A stretch of DNA of 64,000 nt from Mariprofundus sp. KV (GCF_013387475.1 NZ_VWNB01000012.1:41289-105288), one strand, 5' to 3'; positions 8,547-17,992 are shown, numbered from the stretch's first letter. Notes: generated from the letters alone by a model not told the origin. Numbers and translations: made by a program.

Positions 8547-9455
8547 TTAGCGGATAAACTGGATATCAAGCGTGCGCATATAGGTGTGCAGGCCTGCATC
8601 CTGAACAGGGAAGACAAAGGCATCCTGATCGGACTCATTGTGATGGGAGTGCCACCAGCCCGGCGGGGTGACAAAGACGGTGTTGGTCGCCCACATCGCT
8701 TTTACAGGGTCAATGATCTCACCGTTGGTATCCACCTTTTTACCGATCAGGGTGTAGGTGTCCGGTCCTGAAAAGACGGCCAGATCGAGCGCCACCGATT
8801 GATGGCGATGTGGTTTCTGCACCTCGCCCGCAGGCAGCAGGTTGAACAGCGACCACATGGTATGGGTCATGGTTTTGGTTCTGGCCGAGTCATGGTTGCC
8901 GAGGATGATACCGATACGGTTACGCTTCTCACGCAGGGCAGGTTCACGCAGCTTTTCAACGGCGTCACACATATACTCCTTCGAGTAAAAGGCAGGCTTA
9001 AACATCTGCTTTGCAGGGGTTACACCCATATACTGCAGCAGAGGGGCGTCATGACTCCAGTAGAGGGCGCTATCCTCATCAGCGTAGTGGGTGACACCCT
9101 CATTGTAGGGCAATGTAAAGGCATCGCCCTGTTTCCAGTGAATCGTGCCTTCTGCTGTTTCAGTGCGACCTGCACCGCGCAGAACAAAGTAGACCTCAGA
9201 CGTTGAGGCTATGGATGTTGCAATCTTCTCATTGGCACAGATACGAATGTAACTGGCCAGAAGATTGGGGGCGGTGGCCAGATAGGGAGTCTCGAGTTCT
9301 CTGGAGAGATCCAATGCAATCACACGGGTGTCACCCTGCTCATGCAGGGAGGCGGGGAAGGGCTGAATCGGCACATCGTTCAGATCGGGTGTGGCTGCTG
9401 ATGAGTACTCCCAACTGACCACCTGCTGTGCATACTGTTGATTCAAACTGCTCAT
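8547..9455 (-). CDS. Bicupin protein of the gentisate/1-hydroxy-2-naphthoate dioxygenase type
   Basis: This 302-aa protein is built of two cupin barrels. The N-terminal barrel shows SEVYFVLRGAGRTETAEG and WKQGDAFTLPYNEGVTHYADED. The C-terminal barrel shows PAGEVQKPHRHQSVALDLAVF and TPPGWWHSHHNES. The KPHRHQSVALDL and WWHSHHN segments supply the His set expected to hold Fe(II), so the second barrel is likely the active one. The family includes ring-cleaving dioxygenases, but no aromatic-degradation genes lie nearby and the substrate is open. Start ATG at 9455 with GGAGGCTCTCTC upstream. It is probably monocistronic. Confidence 0.7.
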   Translation of the reverse strand: MSSLNQQYAQQVVSWEYSSAATPDLNDVPIQPFPASLHEQGDTRVIALDLSRELETPYLATAPNLLASYIRICANEKIATSIASTSEVYFVLRGAGRTETAEGTIHWKQGDAFTLPYNEGVTHYADEDSALYWSHDAPLLQYMGVTPAKQMFKPAFYSKEYMCDAVEKLREPALREKRNRIGIILGNHDSARTKTMTHTMWSLFNLLPAGEVQKPHRHQSVALDLAVFSGPDTYTLIGKKVDTNGEIIDPVKAMWATNTVFVTPPGWWHSHHNESDQDAFVFPVQDAGLHTYMRTLDIQFIR

Positions 9456-9594
9456 GAGAGAGCCTCCTTGCCTGTTGCTTTTTCTAAGTTCGAAGGGTGA
9501 CGCTGTTGCAGCCGGGTTTCAATGGCATTGTCTGTAAGGGATTAATAGATGGGGCAATCCGGCAAGTATTCGAGAGGCTTAGACCCCTCAATGC

Positions 9595-11655
9595 TTATTC
9601 AGGTTTTACACAGTCTCGGCTATAGATACGGTACTGCTGTTTGCCCGATGTTTTGGCCAGATACATGGCTGTATCAGCCATTTTAACCAGCTCATCAGCA
9701 TTGCTGCTGTCATCCGGCCCGGTTGCGATACCTACGCTACAGCCCACATCACATGCAATGCCGGCAGCCATCGTGGGGGTGCTGAAACGTTTGAGTATCT
9801 TATCAGCTACCAGGATCATATCCTCAAAACGGTTTAGATTTTCAAGGATGATGACGAACTCATCACCGCCAACCCGTGCCACGGTATCAGCATCGCGAAC
9901 CAGTTCGCTCAGTGTATCGGCAATGGCGCAGAGCAGGGCGTCACCGACATCATGGCCATGGTTGTCGTTGATGCCTTTGAAGCCGTCAATGTCGATAAAC
10001 ATCAGTCCAACCTTATGTTTATTACGACTGGCATGCGCCAGTGCATGCTCCAGACGGTCTGTGAACAGGGTTCGGTTCGGAAGCCCGGTTAAGGAGTCAT
10101 GGTGAGCCAGATGAGAGAGACGCTGCTCAACATTTTTCTGCTCGGTGATGTCGCTAAACAGGCTGACGAAATTGGTGATCTCACCCTCTTTGTTGCGCAC
10201 AACAGTAATGGAGAGTCTTTCCGGATAGATGCCGCCGGTTTTGCGCCGGTTCCATATTTCACCCTCCCACATGCCGTTTTGATGCAGCGAGTCCCACATC
10301 TTCTTGTAAAATTCCGGTGGCTGTTTTCCTGAAGAGAGGATACGTGGGTTCTTGCCGATCACCTCTTCTTTACTATAGCCGGTGATCTCACAGAAGGCCG
10401 GATTCACCAGTACGATATTGGCATGCTCATCACATATCAGGATGGCACTGGAGTCGCACTCCATCACCTTGGCGGCAAGACGCAGCTCTTTTTCGGCAAG
10501 TTTCTGTTCGCTGATGTCGCGTCCGGCATGTACAATCAGGTAAGCTTCACTGTCACCATGCTGCATCATGGTGACAGTCATCAGAACAGGAATCTCATGG
10601 CCATCTTTGTGATAAAATTGCCGTTCGATACTCTTGATTTCGCCAGCCCGGGATAGTCTTATTGTCTCCTCTTTTGTGAGCTCCATTTCGCCTTTAATCA
10701 GTGAATTCAAATCTTTGCCTTTAAGCTCGTCTGTTTCGTAGCCGAGTGTTGTCAGAACGCTTGGATTGGCGAATTCGATATGTTGCTGCAGATCGGTGAC
10801 AAAGAGCATCTCACCCATAGAGCTCATGATGGTCTCAAAGTAGCCACGCGAAACTGTGGAGCTCTTGAGTGCATCGGTCATGCGGTTAAAGGACTCTCCG
10901 AGTCTGCCGATCTCGGTTTTACTGCGCATATCCACGCGGCTTTCCAGATTACCGCCAGCAATAGCCGATGCAGCTTCAGTAATCTTCTCAAGCGGAGTGA
11001 GAATCTGACGGCGGATAAACAGAGAGAGAAGCAGGCCAATGATAAATGCGACTGACAGTCCGAAAAAGATCGTATCACGCTGAGCTCGCTCGATGCGCTG
11101 CTGAGCATGGGCTATCGATGTAGTGATGCGCAATACGCCCCGTACATTCGATGCATCATAGCCGTGGCAACTCATGCACTCGTCGCCGGATTTGATCGGC
11201 AGCAGGAATGTCAGCGTCCCTTTCTCTTCATCAAGGTTGTTCTGCGGCTGGCCAGCGTAGGCTTTGGCAAAGGGGGCAGGGTCAATGTCACTGACTTTGC
11301 GGGCGGGGTGAAGCGGACGGCTAAACAGCTTACTCTCCAGATGGCTGTTAACTGCATTCAGCGTCTCTCCATCCAGAAATGCTTCCGAAAGATCCTTGCG
11401 AATCACCTGAGCGGTCAGCAGTTCAGGGCTTCTGGAGATACGATCCAGCCAGTCGACCGCATAGGAGGCGTTACCGGAAAGCATCAGGGTTTGCAGGCTG
11501 TTGGAGAGGCCGTTTGCCATGAATGAGGCGCGTTCAACCTCCTCCTGATAGATCGAAATTTTCTGTTTGTTGAATAGAAGAAATTGACTGGCAGCAAAGG
11601 TGATCAGCAGCACTACAGTCAGTGTCAGCTGGAATCGACTGTTCAGCCGGTTCAA
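9595..11655 (-). CDS. Membrane diguanylate cyclase with haem-c sensor, HAMP, two PAS and GGDEF domains
   Basis: It makes c-di-GMP in response to a periplasmic signal. One TM helix lies at residues 10-28. It is followed by a periplasmic DUF3365 (Tll0287-like) domain ending in the haem-c motif CMSCH at 160-164, a second TM near 195-213 and a HAMP domain. PAS domains follow at about 270-385 and 395-510, and the GGDEF domain carries an intact GGDEF at 596-600 and an RDAD inhibitory site at 587-590. There is no EAL domain. The start used is TTG at 11655; no ATG exists nearby. The frame stays open a further 90 codons upstream into 11656-11930, where codon use looks non-coding. The 290-bp gap upstream shows no other gene. 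Confidence 0.88.
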   Translation of the reverse strand: MNRLNSRFQLTLTVVLLITFAASQFLLFNKQKISIYQEEVERASFMANGLSNSLQTLMLSGNASYAVDWLDRISRSPELLTAQVIRKDLSEAFLDGETLNAVNSHLESKLFSRPLHPARKVSDIDPAPFAKAYAGQPQNNLDEEKGTLTFLLPIKSGDECMSCHGYDASNVRGVLRITTSIAHAQQRIERAQRDTIFFGLSVAFIIGLLLSLFIRRQILTPLEKITEAASAIAGGNLESRVDMRSKTEIGRLGESFNRMTDALKSSTVSRGYFETIMSSMGEMLFVTDLQQHIEFANPSVLTTLGYETDELKGKDLNSLIKGEMELTKEETIRLSRAGEIKSIERQFYHKDGHEIPVLMTVTMMQHGDSEAYLIVHAGRDISEQKLAEKELRLAAKVMECDSSAILICDEHANIVLVNPAFCEITGYSKEEVIGKNPRILSSGKQPPEFYKKMWDSLHQNGMWEGEIWNRRKTGGIYPERLSITVVRNKEGEITNFVSLFSDITEQKNVEQRLSHLAHHDSLTGLPNRTLFTDRLEHALAHASRNKHKVGLMFIDIDGFKGINDNHGHDVGDALLCAIADTLSELVRDADTVARVGGDEFVIILENLNRFEDMILVADKILKRFSTPTMAAGIACDVGCSVGIATGPDDSSNADELVKMADTAMYLAKTSGKQQYRIYSRDCVKPE

Positions 11656-11945
11656 CCAGCTGATTCTGTTCGTGTTGGATCCACTCTTCTCCAGAGCCTT
11701 CTCCCTGATGGTCTGCTTTTGTTCTTCCCGTACTCTATTATCGGTTAAATCGTGCTGATCTTGAGCATCAATTTGCGTTGCTAACTTACACGGCAGACCG
11801 ACGGTTATTGGCCAATATTTAATACAGGTTTCACCTCGACACTCTTGTTGCCATTGCTGTAGCCACTTACAAATCCGAAAATTGGGTCCAAAAAAGTAAA
11901 TCGATAGAGCAGCGCGGTATGCTGGATGCTAATCACCACTGACCC

Positions 11946-13565
11946 TTACGGCATTTTGTGATGCCATGCATCGATATTGTGAAAATCTTTCAGGAATTTT
12001 TTATAGGCAATGGACTGATGCTCTTTTTCAAAGCCCTGCACAAGCACACGGAACCAGGTGCGGCCTTTGCTGGAGAAGCGGCCATATTCTGCTTTGATAT
12101 CCTTCTCGCGCAGGTATTTTACTTCGCTAACGGCCGATTTCTCACTGCTCAGGGATTGCAGATTAACCGTCCACCCCTTGATTTCTTTCAGGTCAACTTC
12201 GTATGGAGCCAGCTTTTTGATTTCCGGTTTTGCTTCCACCACTGCTGCTTTGACAGGTAGAGGCTCAACACTCTCTTCGGTTTTGGTGGCTGCTTCAGGA
12301 GCAGGTGGAACGACCAACGCGGTTGATTGAGGTGCCGCAGCGGTGCCGGGTTTTACGTCGCCCTGTTCCAGTTCACTTTGCCACTGTTGGGTACTCTTGC
12401 TGGCGATCACCTGGGTCAGATCATTGAGCTGCTGTTGCAGTGTTTCAACCTGCCGGGTTAAGCCGGTGATAGCTTCAGCCTGTTCCTGCTCCATATTGGA
12501 CAGGCGTTTTTCGATCTTTTTCGGTTCGCCTTGCAGAGCAGTGACTTCACCTGAACTGTCCATTGCCAGCCAGACTGCGACAGCTGCAATCAGCAGCGCC
12601 ACAAGCCCCATGCTCATGGAGATACTGTCGGCCATATTAAGGCTGAACCCTTTTTTTGTTTCTGTTGCTTTACTATTGGACATCTCTGGCTCCACCTCAT
12701 CTGCTTTTGTCTCGCTGTTGTAGGCGCCATAGCCGGAGCTTGCCGGCTCGCGCTTCAAGTCATCAAAGTCATCTCGCTTATCGAGTTCGTCGGGTGAACG
12801 GATGATGGTCGGTGCCGCATCAAGCTCCTGCAGAGAGAGGTCCAGATCCTCAAGATCTTCATCAAGAAAATCAGAGAGGTCACCATCATCGAAGGATGAG
12901 GCGGGAAGATCGAGTTCATCTCTCTCCTCATCACGGTTGCGACGGTCAAATACAGCGGCCAGCGCATCTTCAGGGTCGGTAACTTCAGCAGCGTCTGTCT
13001 CCACACGAGGCTTTCCTACAGGCGCCTCATCAGCAGGGGGCTCATCAGCAGGAGTCTCATCAGCAGGAGTCTCATCTGCAGGAGTCTCATCTGCAGGAGT
13101 CTCATCTGCAGGAGTCTCATCTGCAGGAGTCTCATCTGCAGGAGTCTCATCTGCAGGGGGCTCATCTGCAGGGGGCTCATCTGCAGGGGGCTCATCAGCA
13201 GGGGGCTCATCAGCAGGGGGCTCATCAGCAGGGGGCTCATCAGCAGGGGGCTCATCAGCAGGGGGCTCATCAGCAGGGGGCTCATCAGCAGGGGGCTCAT
13301 CAGCGGGAGTCTCATCTGCAGGAGCTTCATCAGCAGGAGTCTCATCTGCAGGGATCTCTTCTACTGCGTTATCATCAGGCAGGTCATCAAGATCGAGGTC
13401 ATCGAGGTCATCGAGATCCTCCAGCTCATCAAGGTCTTCGAGCTCACTGATATGGGGCTCTTCAGGATCATCAAGTGAAATATCCAGATCATACAACTCA
13501 TCGGCCGGAATAATCGATTCGTTACCCGAGTCGTTATGTCGTCTGTCGTCTATTTGATCTGCCAT
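11946..13565 (-). CDS. SPOR-domain membrane protein with 22-copy PADE pentapeptide repeat
   Basis: This single-pass inner-membrane protein has a C-terminal SPOR domain, a fold that binds denuded peptidoglycan at the division site. In order: a highly acidic N-terminus rich in DLDDLDD, 22 tandem PADE[P/T/A] repeats, a second acidic region, a TM helix (ISMSMGLVALLIAAVAVWLAM), a short coiled coil and a linker. The SPOR domain follows (IKGWTVNLQSLSSEKSAV to FKDFHNIDAWHHKMP). The ATG at 13565 has GGAGG eight bases upstream and gives MADQIDD, matching MADNTEN of the paralogue just upstream at 13626. An ATG at 13577 would add four residues. The cytoplasmic part is long and probably disordered. Confidence 0.82.
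   Translation of the reverse strand: MADQIDDRRHNDSGNESIIPADELYDLDISLDDPEEPHISELEDLDELEDLDDLDDLDLDDLPDDNAVEEIPADETPADEAPADETPADEPPADEPPADEPPADEPPADEPPADEPPADEPPADEPPADEPPADEPPADETPADETPADETPADETPADETPADETPADETPADEPPADEAPVGKPRVETDAAEVTDPEDALAAVFDRRNRDEERDELDLPASSFDDGDLSDFLDEDLEDLDLSLQELDAAPTIIRSPDELDKRDDFDDLKREPASSGYGAYNSETKADEVEPEMSNSKATETKKGFSLNMADSISMSMGLVALLIAAVAVWLAMDSSGEVTALQGEPKKIEKRLSNMEQEQAEAITGLTRQVETLQQQLNDLTQVIASKSTQQWQSELEQGDVKPGTAAAPQSTALVVPPAPEAATKTEESVEPLPVKAAVVEAKPEIKKLAPYEVDLKEIKGWTVNLQSLSSEKSAVSEVKYLREKDIKAEYGRFSSKGRTWFRVLVQGFEKEHQSIAYKKFLKDFHNIDAWHHKMP
13026..13355. repeat. In-frame tandem repeat, 22 units of 15 bp
   Basis: Twenty-two units of 15 bp encode PADEP, PADET or PADEA within the SPOR-domain gene. 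Units fall in homogeneous blocks: one block alternates the CTCATCTGCAGGAGT form and another the CTCATCAGCAGGGGG form. This points to recent slippage or unequal exchange. Because the unit is a multiple of three, copy-number change alters length without breaking the frame. Confidence 0.95.
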
Positions 13566-13625
13566 GCATGCCTCCATGCGTTTGATATGGGGTTGAGCCG
13601 GCTACCATGAGCTGACGGGAGTGGG

Positions 13626-14573
13626 TCAGGGTTTATAAACCCAAGCATCTTTGATGCCATACTCGGCAGCCAGTTTTGCCTTATAGGTTGCTGCCTCCTC
13701 CTTGCTGGCAAAGCCGCTGACGCGAACGCGGTATTTCAGTACACTGTTGATATAGAAGCTGGCTGTTTCAGCGGGAATGCCAAGGCTGTTGAAACGATTC
13801 TTCTCTTTTGTGGCCGCCTGCTTGTCATCCACTGAGAGCAGGTTAACCGCCCAGCCGCTGCTTGCGATCGGGGCCGGAAGCTGTGTATCTGTCGTTTTTT
13901 TGACTGCTGTTACGGCAGGCGTTGCAACCGCCTTTGTCCGTTTGGCATCGATCTGTTTAATCTGCATCTGTTGGGAGTTCCCCATAAGTTCCTGTGCCAC
14001 CTCAACGGCGCGCAGACGGCGCTCCAGCTGCTGTTTCAACTCAAGATATTGCGCCTCACTGGTGCGCGCCTGCTGTTCATAGGTTGCCAGCTCTTGATCG
14101 GTAACCGAGGCCACCGGAGTCGAGGTGGTAAGGTTGAGAATAATAGCAACCGATGAGAGCAGGATGGCCAGAAGGGCGAGGATGGTAGTCCACTGGATTT
14201 CGTGCACCTCCCCCTCATCGCTTTCGGGCATGGTCACTGCTGCGCTTTCACCGGCCGCATAGGAGGGGGATAGGATATCTTCATGGTGGTGCGGCGCTAC
14301 TGGCGCATCGTTCATTTCGCCAAAGAGATCCGGCTCCCGATCTGCGGCAACAATGGGCTCTTTGCGTGATGTATCGACCGGGTCAGTGAAATCCGCATCA
14401 TCATACCTGTTGTCAAATGGCAGTTCATCGCTCTCCGGCCCGGAATCGATATCACTACTCTCCCAGGGCAGATCAGTGGCCACTGGTGCTGGCTGTATGA
14501 CCGGGTCACTGTTCTCCAGCTCATCAAGATTATTGAGATTGAACGCTTTACCGTTTTCTGTGTTGTCTGCCAT
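13626..14573 (-). CDS. SPOR-domain membrane protein, 315 aa
   Basis: This is a paralogue of the next gene downstream. It has an acidic cytoplasmic N-terminus (DELENSDPVI and SSDIDSGPESDELP), one TM helix (TTILALLAILLSSVAIILNL, about residues 130-150), a coiled coil (ATYEQQARTSEAQYLELKQQ) and a C-terminal SPOR domain (SGWAVNLLSVDDKQAAT to AEYGIKDAWVYKP). It should sit in the inner membrane with the SPOR domain in the periplasm on septal glycan. It has no PADE repeat. Start ATG at 14573 with GAGG upstream. The 48-bp spacing to the repeat-bearing gene suggests one operon. Confidence 0.82.
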   Translation of the reverse strand: MADNTENGKAFNLNNLDELENSDPVIQPAPVATDLPWESSDIDSGPESDELPFDNRYDDADFTDPVDTSRKEPIVAADREPDLFGEMNDAPVAPHHHEDILSPSYAAGESAAVTMPESDEGEVHEIQWTTILALLAILLSSVAIILNLTTSTPVASVTDQELATYEQQARTSEAQYLELKQQLERRLRAVEVAQELMGNSQQMQIKQIDAKRTKAVATPAVTAVKKTTDTQLPAPIASSGWAVNLLSVDDKQAATKEKNRFNSLGIPAETASFYINSVLKYRVRVSGFASKEEAATYKAKLAAEYGIKDAWVYKP

Positions 14574-14640
14574 TACCGGAACCTCGCCATTAGTCTTGCT
14601 CAGAAGCTAACCAGAACTATGCAGGATCGCGACTCAGAAT

Positions 14641-15240
14641 TCAGCTGCCGGTATTGATCGACTCCTTCATCTCAGCTACACCCGTCTCTTCAACCCAGCC
14701 ACTGCTGGCCTGGGGGAAAGCATCGGCGTAGGGGAGGTAGGGTTTGATATCCAGTACAGGGGTGCCATCAAGCATGTCATGGCCTTTAATGTGCAGGGTG
14801 CGCCCATCAATACCGGTCAGGCGTACGGCCGAGAGGCCGATGCTGTTGGGGCGGTGGGGGGCTCGGGTGGCAAACAGACCGCGTTTTACTTTCGGGCCAC
14901 GCGGCGGCGTGACCAGAGGATTCCAGCCCTGATTCAGGTGCATCCAGTAGATCACCCAGATGTGTGAGAAACCATCAAGATCCCTGACGGCCTGATCGAG
15001 ATTGAGTCCGGCGTTGAGTTCAATCGAGGCCTCCTGAGCATCATCAAGAGAGGGCTGGCGCGGTACGGCAAAACGTTCGCGATAGCTGCTGTGTACGACA
15101 CCGATCGGTTGCATGGTGATCTCCAGCTCAGCATTGTCACTGTGCGAGAACTCATCGGTATAACTTTTTGCAGGTGTGCCTTTTGCAGGTTTACGTCCCC
15201 ACCTCTGCTCAGGCGGGTCACCGGGTTTCTTATGACTCAT
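14641..15240 (-). CDS. trmO: tRNA(Thr) m6t6A37 methyltransferase TrmO (TsaA family)
   Basis: TrmO transfers a methyl group from S-adenosylmethionine to the t6A37 base of tRNA(Thr). The TsaA barrel is clear: the opening MQPIGVVHSSYRERFAVPRQ, the FSHIWVIYWMHLNQGWNPLV block, RGLFATRAPHRPNSIGLSAV and LDIKPYLPYAD. An N-terminal extension of about 40 residues, rich in Lys and Pro, precedes the domain. The ATG at 15240 overlaps the clpA stop codon by 4 bp, so the gene is read with clpA. The length of 199 aa is slightly below E. coli TrmO (235). Confidence 0.9.
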   Translation of the reverse strand: MSHKKPGDPPEQRWGRKPAKGTPAKSYTDEFSHSDNAELEITMQPIGVVHSSYRERFAVPRQPSLDDAQEASIELNAGLNLDQAVRDLDGFSHIWVIYWMHLNQGWNPLVTPPRGPKVKRGLFATRAPHRPNSIGLSAVRLTGIDGRTLHIKGHDMLDGTPVLDIKPYLPYADAFPQASSGWVEETGVAEMKESINTGS

Positions 15241-17507
15241 GCAGAGGCTGTCTCAGGTTGCTGCATCACCAGTTTATCATTCTCGCAATCAATCACGGCC
15301 AGCCCACCCTTCTGCAGGGCGCCAAAGAGAATGGCATCAGCCAGGGGTTTCTTGATATGCTCCTGAATCAGGCGAGCCATCGGGCGTGCTCCCATCAGCG
15401 GATCATGACCATGTTTTGCCAGCCAGCGCTTGGCACTCTCACTCACCTCAAGTTCAACCTTGCGCTCCTGCAGCTGAGCCTCAAGCTCAATCAGCAGCTT
15501 GTCGACGACGTGCAGGATGATCTCTTCAGAGAGTGCGGCAAAGCCGATAGTGGCATCCAGGCGGTTGCGGAACTCAGGGGTAAAGATGCGTTTGATCGCC
15601 TCATCCTCTTTACCCTGAGGCGACTGCACAGGATTAAAGCCGATGCCATTTTTCTGCATCTCAAATGCACCGGCATTACTGGTCATGATCAGCACGACAT
15701 GCCGGAAATCTGCCTTGCGGCCATTGTTGTCGGTCAGGGTGCCGTGATCCATCACCTGCAGCAGCAGATTAAACAGATCGGGATGGGCTTTCTCGATCTC
15801 ATCAAGCAGCAGTACGGCATGCGGATTTTTGCTGATCGCCTCGGTAAGCAGGCCTCCCTGATCAAAACCGACATAACCCGGAGGGGCACCGATCAGGCGA
15901 GATACGGTGTGAGACTCCATATACTCGGACATATCGAAGCGGATCAGTTCCACACCCATAATGCGTGCAAGCTGACGTGCCACCTCGGTCTTGCCAACGC
16001 CGGTAGGGCCGGTAAAGAGGAAGGAGCCGATCGGTTTCTCAGGGTGGGAGAGACCGGCACGTGAAAGTTTGATGCTCGATGCCAGCATATCAATCGCTCT
16101 GTTCTGACCGAACACAGAGAGCTTGAGGTCGCGATCCAGATGCGCCAGTTGTTTCTTGTCAGAGGCGGAGACCTGCTGATGCGGAATGCGGGCAATCGAT
16201 GCGATCATCGATTCGATATCATGCACATTGATCTGTTTACGCCGTTTCTCTTCAGGCCGTACACGCATCGCTGCGCCAGCCTCATCAAGCACATCGATGG
16301 CCGAATCGGGCAGATGCCGTTCAGAAAGATGACGCTTTGCCAGTTTGGCGGCCTGCTCGATGGCAGTCTGGCTGTAGCGCACACCGTGATGCGCTTCAAG
16401 ACCGGCCTTCAGCCCTTTAAGAATCTCGATGGTCTCTTCAATCGTTGGTTCAGGAATATCGATCTTCTGGAAACGACGTGCCAGTGCACGATCTTTCTCA
16501 AACAGGTTGCGGAACTCCTGATAGGTGGTGGCACCAATGCAGCGCAGTTCACCATTGGCCAGTGCCGGTTTAAGCAGATTGGAGGCATCCATAGTGCCGC
16601 CACTGGCCGCACCGGCACCGATAATGGTGTGGATCTCATCGATAAAGAGCACAGCCTGATCTTCACGCTCAAGTGCATGCAGTACTGCTTTCAGTCGCTC
16701 TTCGAAATCGCCACGGTATTTGGTGCCGGCGAGCAGCGCGCCCATATCCAGTGCGTAGATGGTGGCTTTGGCAATCACATCGGATGTTTCGCCAGATTCA
16801 ATTCTAAGTGCCAGCCCTTCGGCAATCGCAGTTTTACCCACGCCCGCTTCACCGACCAGCAGGGGGTTGTTTTTGCGGCGGCGGCAGAGAATCTGCACGC
16901 AACGACCAAGCTCAATATCGCGCCCGATCAGCGGATCAATCTTTCCTTCACGTGCGCGGGCTGAAAGATTGATACAGTAGCGCTGTAGCGGTGATGCATT
17001 GCTATCACTCTTTTCGTGCTCAATGGCCGGTGTTTCCCGGCCAGCTTCATGCTGCTCACTGGTCTCATCACTGTAGGCACCATGGGCCATGAAGCTGACA
17101 ACATCCAGACGGGTGATGCCCAGGCGGCTGAGGAAGTGGACAGCGTGTGAATCTTTTTCGGAGAAGATAGCTACCAGTACATGGCCGCCGGTCACCTCGC
17201 GTTTGCCCGATGCCTGTACATGCATCACGGCACGCTGAATCACCCGCTGCAGGCCGATGCTGGCAGTGGTTTCACCTGCATCGTCCGGCAAAATGGCGAT
17301 ATGATCCGCGATGAAGGTGGCGAGATCATGACGCAGCTTCTCTATATCAGCACGGCAACCGAGCAGTACGCCCAGCGCATTGGGATTATCCAGCAGACCC
17401 AGCAGCAGATGTTCAATGGTGACAAATTCGTTTCTGCGAACATGTGCATTATGGAATGTTTCGTTCAGTGTCTCTTCGAGTTCTTCGCTCAGTATTCCCA
17501 TGGTCAC
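15237..17507 (-). CDS. clpA: ATP-dependent Clp protease unfoldase subunit ClpA
   Basis: ClpA unfolds substrates and feeds them to ClpP in the cytoplasm. The 756-aa length equals the family norm (E. coli 758). Seen in order: an N-domain with two Clp repeats (EELEETLNETFHNAHVRRNE onward, residues 1-150) and AAA-1 with Walker A GEAGVGKTAIAEGLA and LFIDEIHTIIGAGAASGG. AAA-2 follows with GPTGVGKTEVARQLA and LLLDEIEKAHPD, then a C-terminal domain. No ClpP is in the window. It lies just downstream of clpS on the same strand (156-bp gap) and overlaps trmO by 4 bp. Confidence 0.95.
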   Translation of the reverse strand: MTMGILSEELEETLNETFHNAHVRRNEFVTIEHLLLGLLDNPNALGVLLGCRADIEKLRHDLATFIADHIAILPDDAGETTASIGLQRVIQRAVMHVQASGKREVTGGHVLVAIFSEKDSHAVHFLSRLGITRLDVVSFMAHGAYSDETSEQHEAGRETPAIEHEKSDSNASPLQRYCINLSARAREGKIDPLIGRDIELGRCVQILCRRRKNNPLLVGEAGVGKTAIAEGLALRIESGETSDVIAKATIYALDMGALLAGTKYRGDFEERLKAVLHALEREDQAVLFIDEIHTIIGAGAASGGTMDASNLLKPALANGELRCIGATTYQEFRNLFEKDRALARRFQKIDIPEPTIEETIEILKGLKAGLEAHHGVRYSQTAIEQAAKLAKRHLSERHLPDSAIDVLDEAGAAMRVRPEEKRRKQINVHDIESMIASIARIPHQQVSASDKKQLAHLDRDLKLSVFGQNRAIDMLASSIKLSRAGLSHPEKPIGSFLFTGPTGVGKTEVARQLARIMGVELIRFDMSEYMESHTVSRLIGAPPGYVGFDQGGLLTEAISKNPHAVLLLDEIEKAHPDLFNLLLQVMDHGTLTDNNGRKADFRHVVLIMTSNAGAFEMQKNGIGFNPVQSPQGKEDEAIKRIFTPEFRNRLDATIGFAALSEEIILHVVDKLLIELEAQLQERKVELEVSESAKRWLAKHGHDPLMGARPMARLIQEHIKKPLADAILFGALQKGGLAVIDCENDKLVMQQPETASA

Positions 17508-17662
17508 ATCCTTGATCCATTTCGCGTGATCAGTTTATCGATCCATTTGTCAGCATCGTTGAGTTGTCAGCCTCTGCTGTTGCTGCATCTCTTATTTGCA
17601 ATATCGGTGCCAATTTCATCTACTATAGTCGAATCAGCCATGTCGCTGATTACATTTGGCGC

Positions 17663-17992
17663 CTACTGGTCCGGTTCCCGCTCCATCATACAGCGCAGCG
17701 GATGACCTCCGGCACGGCAGGCAGTTTCAACCTGATGGATTTTGGTTTCGGCGATATCTCTGGTAAACACACCACAAATTGCACGCCCCTGCAGGTGAAT
17801 CTGCATCATCAGACTGTTTGCCGCCTCTTCCGATTTATGGAAGTAACGGATCAGAATATCAACCACAAATTCCATCGGGGTAAAATCATCATTGAGCATA
17901 ACCACACGATACATAGGGGGACGTTGCAGTTGAGGTTCGGCAACATCTGCCTCAGTCTTAGGGATAATTTCCGGCATCTGGATCTCGCTCAT
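17663..17992 (-). CDS. clpS: ClpS, adaptor of ClpAP for N-degron substrates
   Basis: ClpS binds N-terminal Leu, Phe, Trp or Tyr of substrates and delivers them to ClpA. It has 109 aa, with a disordered N-terminus followed by the core PPMYRVVMLNDDFTPMEFVV, the helix ILIRYFHKSEEAANSLMMQI, and HLQGRAICGVFTRDIAETKI. The NDD motif and the conserved His residues of the N-degron pocket are visible. It sits upstream of clpA on the same strand, the usual arrangement. Confidence 0.93.
   Translation of the reverse strand: MSEIQMPEIIPKTEADVAEPQLQRPPMYRVVMLNDDFTPMEFVVDILIRYFHKSEEAANSLMMQIHLQGRAICGVFTRDIAETKIHQVETACRAGGHPLRCMMEREPDQ

Noticed and set aside
12802..13557. Plus-strand 251-aa ORF with repeated SSAGG/SSAGV
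   Set aside because: It is the antisense of the PADE repeat in the SPOR-domain gene; no ribosome site and Ser/Gly repeats arise from the repeat DNA.
15168..16064. Plus-strand 298-aa ORF opposite clpA
   Set aside because: Antisense shadow of the well-supported ClpA gene.
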